In this document: positions 57,656 through 64,000 of the stretch, one piece after another
Layout: each line of letters begins with the position of its first letter
Position numbering within the stretch: position 1 is the first letter of the stretch
Source of the DNA: Secundilactobacillus kimchicus JCM 15530
GTDB lineage: Bacteria > Bacillota > Bacilli > Lactobacillales > Lactobacillaceae
NCBI RefSeq assembly: GCF_001433995.1
Contig: NZ_AZCX01000002.1
Span: 124,001-188,000 of the forward strand
Direction: 5' to 3'
DNA: 64,000 nucleotides
Notes under the pieces: model-generated
Databases searched by the model: none
The model's input: only the letters and a program-made list of their open reading frames with translations
Told to the model about the DNA's origin: nothing
Translations under genes and position numbers: made by a program

Positions 57656-57706
57656 GAGAAACCTCCAATTTTGCGGGTTAAACGTATTATACAACGAGGA
57701 TTCCAA

Positions 57707-57736
57707 TTGGGTACGGGAAAAGTGGCATGTTATACT
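57707..57736 (+). promoter_or_regulatory. promoter of the antiporter gene
   Basis: TTGGGT-18-TATACT with an upstream TG (TGTTATACT), about 30 bases before the ATG at 57767. Confidence 0.55.
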
Positions 57737-57766
57737 AAAAGCGATAAGTTAAAAGGAGGGCCATAG

Positions 57767-58948
57767 ATGGGCTATATTGGTGAAATTGCACTGATTTTAT
57801 TTGCGACAACGATTGCTGGGGCCCTAAGTCAGCGGGCGTCCATGCCAATTGTGATCGGCCAACTGCTAGTTGGCATTCTGCTTGGACCAGCGGTATTAGG
57901 TTGGGTTCGACCCGATAGTTTGCTGCACGCTGGCGCTGAAATTGGCGTCATTATCTTGATGTTTATCGCAGGACTCGAAAGCGACTTGCAGTTACTGAAA
58001 AAATATTTCCGACCTGCAATCAGTGTGGCAACGCTAGGTGTCATTTTGCCAATGGTAGTCTTTTACATCTATGGCGAAGTGATGCACCAAGGGTTTGAAC
58101 GCTCGCTATTCTGGGGCGTCGTCTTTTCAGCGACCTCCGTTTCAATTAGCGTCGAGGTGTTGCGAGAATTTGGCCGGCTCAATTCCAAGGAGGGCGCTAC
58201 CGTTCTAGGAGCGGCTGTCGTTGATGATATTTTGGCCGTGCTGATTTTGAGTGTGTTTGTTAGCATGTTTGGAAATGTCACTGGTGGGCAAGATTCTTCG
58301 ATGCCGTTATGGCAAAGTCTCCTGCTGCAAGTGGCCTACTTTGTCATGGTCTACCTGATTATTCGCTGGTTAGCACCGCACTTTATTCGCCTATTTGAAC
58401 GGCTTCCAGTGCCGCAAGCGACGTCAATTATGTCACTCGTGCTGTGTATGGGAATGGCTTATTTGGCCGATTTAACAGGATTAAGTGCCGTTATCGGGGC
58501 CTTTTTTGCCGGTATTGCGATTGCCCAAACGCCAGCGCATAAGGAAGTGACGTCGACAATCAGCCCGATTGGGTATGCTTTCTTTGTGCCAATTTTCTTC
58601 GTCAGCGTTGGGCTTGATATGCGCTTAGATCACCTGTTAACGAACCTCTTACTCATTATTGGACTGACCATTGCGGCCCTCCTGACTAAGTTGATTGGTG
58701 GCGGTCTTGGTGCGAGATTCCTCGGGTTTAATCTGAAGAGTTCTTACGTGGTCGGGGCGGGGATGATTTCCCGCGGAGAGATGGCGCTAATTATTGCTCA
58801 GATTGGCTATGAGGCGCACTTATTAGCACCTGAGTTATATTCAGAAATTATCATCGTTATTGTGTTATCAACGGTATTAGCACCATTAATGCTGAAGCAC
58901 GCAATTTCATTATTACCTAGTCCAAAAGCGGCTCGCAACGATGACTAG
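57767..58948 (+). CDS. cation:proton antiporter (CPA2, NapA/Kef type)
   Basis: A 393-aa membrane protein with about 12 helices. Family signatures: PIVIGQLLVGILLGPAVLGW in the first helices, the unwound-helix region SATSVSISVEVLREFG, and the ion-binding pair region AAVVDDILAVLILS (Asp-Asp about residue 150), then ALIGAFFAG-like GLSAVIGAFFAGIAIA. There is no C-terminal regulatory (TrkA-N) domain, as in NapA-type Na+/H+ antiporters. Single gene. Confidence 0.9.
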   Translation: MGYIGEIALILFATTIAGALSQRASMPIVIGQLLVGILLGPAVLGWVRPDSLLHAGAEIGVIILMFIAGLESDLQLLKKYFRPAISVATLGVILPMVVFYIYGEVMHQGFERSLFWGVVFSATSVSISVEVLREFGRLNSKEGATVLGAAVVDDILAVLILSVFVSMFGNVTGGQDSSMPLWQSLLLQVAYFVMVYLIIRWLAPHFIRLFERLPVPQATSIMSLVLCMGMAYLADLTGLSAVIGAFFAGIAIAQTPAHKEVTSTISPIGYAFFVPIFFVSVGLDMRLDHLLTNLLLIIGLTIAALLTKLIGGGLGARFLGFNLKSSYVVGAGMISRGEMALIIAQIGYEAHLLAPELYSEIIIVIVLSTVLAPLMLKHAISLLPSPKAARNDD

Positions 58949-58987
58949 TCACTAGTTAGGATGAATGTTTCCTAGTTGGCCACGACA

Positions 58988-59036
58988 TCAAAAAAACGGG
59001 AACCCGGTTCATTCACCGGATTCCTGTTTTTTTGCG
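58988..59036 (+). terminator. bidirectional terminator
   Basis: AAAAAACGGGAACCCGGT pairs with ACCGGATTCCTGTTTTTT with one small mismatch region, between convergent genes. Confidence 0.9.
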
Positions 59037-59049
59037 TTAGGTAAAAAGC

Positions 59050-60453
59050 TCAGGCTTTGTTAGATGTGAACAACGCTTTAAAAAGCAAGCCAAAGGCAAT
59101 TATTGAGCCTATTAAGAGAACGATAAACGCGTGTTGCGTTCCGGTAGCTGTTGCAATAACGGTACCCGAGGCTTTTAAAGAGGTTTGGCTGAGGGCCACA
59201 AGCGTCGAAACAATCGCAGTCCCGGTTGCCCCGGCAAACTGTTGAATGGTGTTCATAACGGCATTTCCATCGGCTTGAGCAGCAGGCGAAAGTTGTTTTA
59301 AACCATTTGTCATCGTATTGCCAAAACCCAGACCAGCGCCGAACATCAAAACGGCGTACAGACCGGCAATGGCAAATACGGACAGATTCTGAGCGAAGAT
59401 GGCAAATCCAGAAAGGGCAACCATGTACAGGATAGTTGAGGCCATAATCGGGCGTTTTGCGCCGAATCGGTCTAAGAGTCGGCCGCCGAAGGGTGCCATA
59501 ACGGCCCCGAGTGCAGGACCAGGCAAGACAGTAAGCCCTGCTTGGAAAGCACTTTGATGGTTGACCAGCTGGATATAATTAGGCAGTAAAAAGGACATCC
59601 CAATCGTGATGAATTGAAGTAGGAAAAACGCAACGAGGTGCAATAAGAATGTCGAATTATTGAGACTTTCCATGTGAATAATGGGGTTTTCAATGTGGAG
59701 TGAGCGGAAAACGAGAAAGACCAAAGCGGCCAGACCAACCACGATTGGCCCTAGGACGCGAGGACTTAGCCAGCCGGCTTCACTTAGTTGGTTAAATCCT
59801 AAGATGAGGCCGGTAAAACCGGCTGCTACGCTCAGTAGACTGAGCCAGTCTAAAGCTGACCGTTGTACTGTGCTGACCTGTTTAATCGTGGTAATTCCCA
59901 TAATGAGCGAAATTAAAATGAGGGGAATGAGTGTGACGAAAATGTAACGCCAGCCGACGCTAGCCACAACAAGGCCACCAAAGGTTGGTCCAATGGCAGG
60001 GGCAACCGCCGTAATCAACGTCCCAATTCCCATCATTTGACCGATTTTAGAAAGGGGGACCTGTTCCAAAATGATGTTAAACATGAGTGGCAACGCAATA
60101 CCGGTCCCAAATCCCTGAATTAACCGACCAGCTAACAGAATCGGAAATGTGGGGGCAAAGACATCGATGATGAGGCCTGCCAAGAACAGTAGATTAGCGA
60201 TAATAAACAGCGTTTTCGTGCGGAAGTTGCGCTTCAAGGTCGCTGATATTGGCACGATGATTGCGACAACTAGCAGGTAACTAGTTGTCATCCACTGAAC
60301 GGTACTAGTTGTAACATGCATATCGGTCATTAGCGTTGGAAACGTGATGTTCATAGCCGTTTCTACAATGACGCCACTGAAGGACATCAGACCAGCAGCC
60401 AAAATAGCTAAGATCAAATTAAGTGAGATTTTTGTGCTTCGAGTTGTTGTCAT
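59050..60453 (-). CDS. DHA2-family multidrug MFS exporter
   Basis: A 467-aa protein with about 14 helices, typical of the DHA2 drug:H+ antiporters (LmrB/EmrB-like). Seen: VETAMNITFPTLMTDMHVTTSTVQW-type first loop (cited in part), LAGRLIQGFGTGIALPLMFN (motif in helix 4), and motif C-like GIGTLITAVAPAIGPTFGG. A palindrome of 18 bp overlaps the expected transcription start, suggesting a repressor, but none is encoded nearby. The ATG follows GGAGG. Confidence 0.9.
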   Translation of the reverse strand: MTTTRSTKISLNLILAILAAGLMSFSGVIVETAMNITFPTLMTDMHVTTSTVQWMTTSYLLVVAIIVPISATLKRNFRTKTLFIIANLLFLAGLIIDVFAPTFPILLAGRLIQGFGTGIALPLMFNIILEQVPLSKIGQMMGIGTLITAVAPAIGPTFGGLVVASVGWRYIFVTLIPLILISLIMGITTIKQVSTVQRSALDWLSLLSVAAGFTGLILGFNQLSEAGWLSPRVLGPIVVGLAALVFLVFRSLHIENPIIHMESLNNSTFLLHLVAFFLLQFITIGMSFLLPNYIQLVNHQSAFQAGLTVLPGPALGAVMAPFGGRLLDRFGAKRPIMASTILYMVALSGFAIFAQNLSVFAIAGLYAVLMFGAGLGFGNTMTNGLKQLSPAAQADGNAVMNTIQQFAGATGTAIVSTLVALSQTSLKASGTVIATATGTQHAFIVLLIGSIIAFGLLFKALFTSNKA

Positions 60454-60467
60454 AATACCTCCTGAAT

Positions 60468-60512
60468 ATGTTAGCTAACTAACATAATTATCTTACGCTG
60501 ATTAGCGGTCAA
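60468..60512 (-). promoter_or_regulatory. promoter and palindromic operator of the DHA2 exporter
   Basis: In gene sense TTGACC-16-TAATTA (60485-60512). Immediately downstream ATGTTAG-CTAA-CTAACAT (60468-60485) is a perfect 7-bp inverted repeat with a 4-bp centre, fit for a TetR- or MarR-type repressor. Confidence 0.6.
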
Positions 60513-60516
60513 TGGC

Positions 60517-60549
60517 AAAAAAAACTGCGGAATTTTTTCCGCAGTTTTT
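60517..60549 (-). terminator. terminator of the amino acid permease gene
   Basis: AAAAACTGCGG and CCGCAGTTTTT form a stem; on the minus strand it is followed by a run of T residues, 12 bases after the permease stop. Confidence 0.88.
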
Positions 60550-60560
60550 CACGAGTATAA

Positions 60561-61964
60561 TTAGTCAACGTTGTTTGGGTCATTCAATCGGCTGTGACGC
60601 ATCCCATAACCGAAGTAGAGGATTAGGCCGAAGCCAAACCAGATAATTGAAGCAATCCAGGTTTCAGCCGGTAATTGGGTCAACATAGCAAGACACAAAA
60701 TGGCTGAAATAATCGGTAGTACCGGGTAAAAAGGCACTTCAAAGCCTTGGTTATTTTCAATCTCCTTATTGTGACGGAGGGGAATAATCCCAACTGAAAC
60801 AGCTAAAAAGGCAATCAGAGTCCCAATATTAACCAAGTTGGTCAGTTGATCGAGCGGGACAAATCCCCCTAAAATCGCAATAACAATGGTAATGGTCACC
60901 AGGCTGTGAATGGGGTTACCATTTTTATCTAATTTACCAAGAAACTTTGGTAATAAACCGTCACGACCAATGGAATAGATGAGTCGCGAGGAACTGTAGA
61001 TCATGGTGACCATCATGGTGAACATACCTGCCAGTGCGCCGAGGGCGATGATGCCAGCTGCCCAGTTTTGGTGCACAACTTGAAGGGCAAATGAAACCGG
61101 GTCAGCCACGTTTAAGTTGGTGTAACGAATCATCCCAGTCAAAACAATTGAAACGCCGACGTAGAGAATCGTTGCGATGATCAAGGTCCCAATAATCCCA
61201 ATTGGCATGTTGCGCTTGGGGTTTTTGACCTCAGCTGCGGAACTGGAGACGGCGTCAAAACCTAAGTAAGCGAAAAAGACGGCGGCAGATCCAGCAAACA
61301 CGCCTTTCATCCCGAACGGCATGAAAGGGTGCCAGTTCGTTGGTTTGACGTAAAAAGCACCAACGATGATGAATAAAATAATGATGGCAATTTTAACGAC
61401 CACGATAATGTTGTTCAAACGAACAGATGCTTTCATGCCACGACTTAACATGAAGGAAATAAATAATACGATGATAATGGCAATCCAGTTTCCATATGAG
61501 CCGTGAGCCGGGTCTAACGGACCGACAATTGAGGCGGGAATGTTGACATGAAAGCCGGTCATAAAGGACTTAAAGTAGGCCCCCCAGGCGGTTGAAACGG
61601 CCGCCACAGCTAACACGTATTCCAAAATCAGTGCCCAACCTAAAATCCAGCCGATGATTTCACCAAACACTAAGTTACCATAGGAATAGGCACTTCCGGC
61701 AACCGGAATCGCTGAGGCAAATTCGGCGTAACACATCGCGGCAAATGAACAGACGACGGCCGCAAAAACAAAGGATAAAATAGTACCGGGGCCGGCTTTA
61801 GTTGCCGCGACAGTTCCGGGTAAAATGAAGATCCCAGTTCCAATGACGGCTCCAATCCCAAGTGCAATCAAATCAAACGCTGACATGGTTTTGGCAAACT
61901 TTTTGTCAGTTTCCAAGTAGCGGTCAATCTTCTCACGACGAAAAATACGTGATCCAAGTGACAT
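60561..61964 (-). CDS. APC-family amino acid permease (cationic amino acid transporter type)
   Basis: A 467-aa permease with 12 helices. The first helix carries LIALGIGAVIGTGIFILPG, the unwound substrate site, and helix 3 region MCYAEFASAIPVAGSAYSYG with GWALILEYVLA is typical of the CAT/YfnA group. An FAYLGFDAVSSSAAEVKNP segment (about residue 233) marks helix 6. The ATG follows GGAGG. Substrate (basic or branched amino acids) not certain. Single gene. Confidence 0.9.
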   Translation of the reverse strand: MSLGSRIFRREKIDRYLETDKKFAKTMSAFDLIALGIGAVIGTGIFILPGTVAATKAGPGTILSFVFAAVVCSFAAMCYAEFASAIPVAGSAYSYGNLVFGEIIGWILGWALILEYVLAVAAVSTAWGAYFKSFMTGFHVNIPASIVGPLDPAHGSYGNWIAIIIVLFISFMLSRGMKASVRLNNIIVVVKIAIIILFIIVGAFYVKPTNWHPFMPFGMKGVFAGSAAVFFAYLGFDAVSSSAAEVKNPKRNMPIGIIGTLIIATILYVGVSIVLTGMIRYTNLNVADPVSFALQVVHQNWAAGIIALGALAGMFTMMVTMIYSSSRLIYSIGRDGLLPKFLGKLDKNGNPIHSLVTITIVIAILGGFVPLDQLTNLVNIGTLIAFLAVSVGIIPLRHNKEIENNQGFEVPFYPVLPIISAILCLAMLTQLPAETWIASIIWFGFGLILYFGYGMRHSRLNDPNNVD

Positions 61965-62139
61965 AGTAGTTCCTCCAAAATATGAGATAATGAATAGAAT
62001 GTTAGATTAATTTTAACTGTATTAAGGGCGTAAATCAATCATAATTCGTTTTGTGACCGCTTTCTTGATGATATTTGACGTGCACATTAGTGTGAGAATG
62101 TTAAAATATGTAGAAACACAAGTTGTAGGAGGCAGTTAA

Positions 62140-62568
62140 ATGGTAACTGAAGTAGCGAGTGGCGCTGTTGTTTACCGAGTTGTGGCAGATCAGCCCGAGT
62201 ATTTACTATTAAAAAGTGCAACCAGTGATTTCTGGGGATTTCCGAAGGGCCACGTTGAGGGAACGGAGACGTTAGTAGCAACCGCCGAACGTGAGATTCG
62301 GGAGGAAACTAAGCTGACGGTCACCATAGATGAACAGTACCACGATGAACTGAACTACGATATGGCAAACGGTCACCATAAAACCGTGCATCTGTTTGTG
62401 AGTCAAGTACCAGCCACCGTCAACATTGATAAGCAAGATGAAGAAATTGCAAACTTTGGGTGGTTTAAGACTGCTGAGGCCGTCGATCGGTTAACTTACG
62501 ACAATTTGAAAGCAGCATTGGCGCGAGCTGATCTGTACATTCGGCGGCAAATCAACAATCATGACTAA
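62140..62568 (+). CDS. Nudix hydrolase (Ap4A hydrolase-like)
   Basis: A 142-aa protein with the Nudix box GHVEGTETLVATAEREIREE, here matching G-x5-E-x7-R-E-U-x-E-E, preceded by FWGFPKGHVE. This WGFPKGH start is typical of diadenosine-tetraphosphate hydrolases of the MutT/NUDT2 type. The ATG follows AGGAGG. It is 16 bases upstream of the guanylate-kinase-like gene, with which it forms an operon. Confidence 0.9.
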   Translation: MVTEVASGAVVYRVVADQPEYLLLKSATSDFWGFPKGHVEGTETLVATAEREIREETKLTVTIDEQYHDELNYDMANGHHKTVHLFVSQVPATVNIDKQDEEIANFGWFKTAEAVDRLTYDNLKAALARADLYIRRQINNHD

Positions 62569-62584
62569 CCGAGGGGGAACCACG

Positions 62585-63151
62585 ATGCAGCGAGTGATTG
62601 TCATAACGGGCGCGACAGGGACTGGTAAGACAACCGTCAGTCAATATTTAAGGGACCGCTATCAGGTACCACGAATTATTACGCACACGACCCGACCAAA
62701 AAGACCGGGTGAGCGTGATCGCGTGGACTACTACTTTGAGACTAAGGAAAGCTTTTCCCACAACCATTTTTTGGAATCCGTGACCTATTCCGGCTATCAA
62801 TATGGATCGTCTTATGAAGGCTTGGAACGGGCGTTTCAAACGGCACCCATTGTTTCCATTGTTCTAGATACCAAAGGTGCCCTGACCTACGTCCGCGAAC
62901 TGGGGGATCAAGCGCTGGTCCTTTTCTTGACTGTGAGTCAGACCGGTGTCTTAAAGGATCGCATTGAGCGACGGGGGGACCAGCTTGCCATGATTGAAGC
63001 GCGGATTCAAAGTGATGAATACCGCCGTGATCTGCAGCTGCCGACTGAACTCGACGGTGCCGCAACAGTCATCCAAAATGATGATTGGGAGCAAACAAAA
63101 GGGCGCCTTGGCTCATTAATGGCTGATCTAACGCGGGTAAAAGAGGGCTAA
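62585..63151 (+). CDS. guanylate-kinase-like P-loop protein
   Basis: A 188-aa protein with P-loop GATGTGKTT, the GMP-binding-like segment THTTRPKRPGERDRVDYYF and a lid-like RIERRGDQLAMIEARIQSDE. It follows guanylate kinase architecture but deviates in the second part (VLDTKGA where Gmk has an E-x-x-x-x-G-A strand), so it is likely a paralogue and not the housekeeping Gmk. ATG 62585 is chosen after GAGGGGGAA. Together with the Nudix gene it suggests nucleotide housekeeping; the substrate is open. Confidence 0.8.
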   Translation: MQRVIVITGATGTGKTTVSQYLRDRYQVPRIITHTTRPKRPGERDRVDYYFETKESFSHNHFLESVTYSGYQYGSSYEGLERAFQTAPIVSIVLDTKGALTYVRELGDQALVLFLTVSQTGVLKDRIERRGDQLAMIEARIQSDEYRRDLQLPTELDGAATVIQNDDWEQTKGRLGSLMADLTRVKEG

Positions 63152-63160
63152 CCTCTCCGG

Positions 63161-63217
63161 TTGCGTTTGGGGTAGAATATGTTACACTTACTTAGATAGT
63201 AATTGTTATTATTTACT
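63161..63217 (+). promoter_or_regulatory. promoter and candidate operator of the Fur-family gene
   Basis: TTGCGT-16-TACACT with a TGT extension (63161-63188). Just downstream, AGTAA-N10-TTACT (63198-63217) is an inverted repeat within an AT-rich stretch, like operators of Fur-family proteins, and suggests autoregulation. Confidence 0.5.
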
Positions 63218-63236
63218 GAACTTAGAGGTGACAACA

Positions 63237-63674
63237 ATGCAACAAACATTAACCCAAGCACTAGATTTTTTAAAAAAGAATCATTTAAAAGTAACCAAAC
63301 AACGTAAGGCGCTTTTAACCTATCTGCTAGACCACCAAGACCAATACCACGACGTGACATTGGTCGACGAGTATATGCGTCAGGAATTTCCCGGTATGAG
63401 TCATAACACCATCTACCGTAATATTCGTGAGTTTGAAGAAGCCGGCATGGTGGAGCAACAAATGAATGGCGATCAGGCACGGGTGAAGTACCAGTGTGAT
63501 TTTGCTCATATGCACCATCATCATTTTATTTGTCAAAACTGTGGGCGAGTGACTGAATTAGAAGAATGTCCACTAGATGTGTTTCAAGAACAGTTACCAG
63601 GTTATCAAATCGATGGTCACCGCGTTGAACTATACGGTTTGTGCCCGGACTGTCAAAAAGCGGCAACCGCATAG
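63237..63674 (+). CDS. Fur-family metalloregulator
   Basis: The 145-aa protein has a winged helix (LKVTKQRKALLTYLLDH, SHNTIYRNIREFEEAGMV) and a dimerisation/metal domain with HMHHHHFICQNCG, the two structural zinc Cys pairs (CQNC about 96-99, CPDC about 136-139) and further His/Glu ligands. It may be Fur, Zur or PerR; the distinguishing Asp/His residues cannot be judged safely here. ATG 63237 is chosen (AGAGG upstream); a GTG at 63228 is within the site. A short dyad near the promoter suggests autoregulation. Confidence 0.88.
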   Translation: MQQTLTQALDFLKKNHLKVTKQRKALLTYLLDHQDQYHDVTLVDEYMRQEFPGMSHNTIYRNIREFEEAGMVEQQMNGDQARVKYQCDFAHMHHHHFICQNCGRVTELEECPLDVFQEQLPGYQIDGHRVELYGLCPDCQKAATA

Positions 63675-63683
63675 GGATTTGGG

Positions 63684-63717
63684 ACAAACCTTAGTGAAAT
63701 ATTAAGGTTTGTTTTAT
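63684..63717 (+). terminator. terminator after the Fur-family gene
   Basis: ACAAACCTTA and TAAGGTTTGT form a stem around an AT-rich loop, followed by TTTATT. Confidence 0.8.
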
Positions 63718-63776
63718 TGTTTCTTGACAAGTTTTTGAGATACTAGATTCACGACTTAGTGAGGGAGGATAACAAC

Positions 63777-64000
63777 ATGGCTTACCGGACACCACCATTT
63801 ATTACACCATTTGCAATCGTGTCGGTTGCGCTTGCACTAGGCGCCACCAACGTGGTGGTTAATACGGCGACACACTCAAATGAAGGGGCGCCGAAAACGG
63901 CTGTTTCGTCGAGTCTAGTTGAATCCGTTGATTCGACAGGCCTAAGCTCAAAGTTTAGTAAGTCCAGCGATGACGACAGTGAGTCGGATTCAAGTGACTC
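63777..64000 (+). CDS. Ser/Asp-rich exported protein, cut by the window end
   Basis: The reading frame is open to the edge of the window, so only 74 residues are visible. After a short polar start there is one hydrophobic stretch (FITPFAIVSVALALGATNVVV), then a Ser/Thr/Asp-rich low-complexity region (KSSDDDSESDSSD). This is the shape of a surface or secreted protein with a disordered linker; the functional domain lies beyond the edge. GAGGGAGG precedes the ATG by about 9 bases; TTGACA at 63724-63729 may be its -35. Confidence 0.6.
   Translation, partial: MAYRTPPFITPFAIVSVALALGATNVVVNTATHSNEGAPKTAVSSSLVESVDSTGLSSKFSKSSDDDSESDSSD

Noticed and set aside
62742-63065. 107-codon ORF antisense to the guanylate-kinase-like gene
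   Set aside because: Shadow frame without start signals.

Overview
The window is chromosomal DNA of a low-to-mid-GC Gram-positive bacterium of the family Lactobacillaceae. Signs of this are PepX and proline iminopeptidase, an LtaS-type lipoteichoic acid synthase, T-box leaders, a PyrR-type attenuator, Fur, MerR and LysR regulators of Gram-positive type, NlpC/P60 and GH73 wall hydrolases, and strong AGGAGG-like ribosome binding sites with many TTG and GTG starts. The citrate lyase plus malolactic enzyme pair fits a lactic acid bacterium that co-metabolises organic acids, probably of the Levilactobacillus/Secundilactobacillus/Lentilactobacillus side of the family. The species cannot be fixed from the sequence. 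I see no tRNA, rRNA, CRISPR array, insertion sequence or phage gene.

Layout. 1-4853: AT-rich citrate lyase operon citC(partial)-citD-citE-citF-citX-citG, with a terminator-like hairpin between citF and citX. 4911-7538: divergent LysR regulator and malolactic enzyme. 7539-8282: a 740-bp stretch without a convincing protein gene, holding a cre site, a minus-strand terminator and a methionine-type T-box. 8283-10566: T-box-controlled amino acid ABC transporter. 10631-13416: a hypothetical gene, a LysR regulator and a flavodoxin-cupin-CMD operon. 13490-19777: small and poorly known genes (a 49-aa ORF, a four-repeat beta protein, a DegV protein, a zinc ribbon plus macrodomain pair, an NlpC/P60 protein, a HAD phosphatase, a lipoprotein). 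20257-23161: ECF transporter for a thiamine precursor under a TPP riboswitch. 23209-31133: MFS carrier, PyrR-attenuated pyrFE, two HAD phosphatases, nucleoside hydrolase, PrsW-type membrane protease, ferredoxin/flavodoxin-NADP reductase. 31191-46496: envelope and transport genes (LTA synthase, NlpC/P60, MMPL, choloylglycine-hydrolase family, P-type ATPase, GH73, TerC) plus thioredoxin and a beta-hydroxyacid dehydrogenase. 46549-50675: a TrpXYZ-like ABC transporter behind an elaborate attenuator leader, divergent from metA behind a second methionine T-box. 50670-64000: CPBP and VOC proteins, ABC-F ATPase, L,D-transpeptidase, two proline-specific peptidases, CPA2 antiporter, DHA2 exporter, amino acid permease, Nudix and guanylate-kinase-like proteins, a Fur-family regulator and the start of a Ser/Asp-rich exported protein.

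How the genes work together. Citrate lyase needs CitC (acetylation), CitX and CitG (prosthetic group), and all of them are here; no citrate or malate permease and no oxaloacetate decarboxylase is visible. Methionine supply seems jointly controlled: uptake (8283-10566) and homoserine acylation (metA) both carry T-boxes with the same AUG-containing specifier segment. RNA-level control is unusually dense: two T-boxes, a TPP riboswitch, a PyrR attenuator and a candidate peptide-coupled attenuator in front of trpX. The least described items are the trpX leader, the four-repeat beta protein, the 49-aa ORF, and the cre-containing 7.6-8.0 kb gap.
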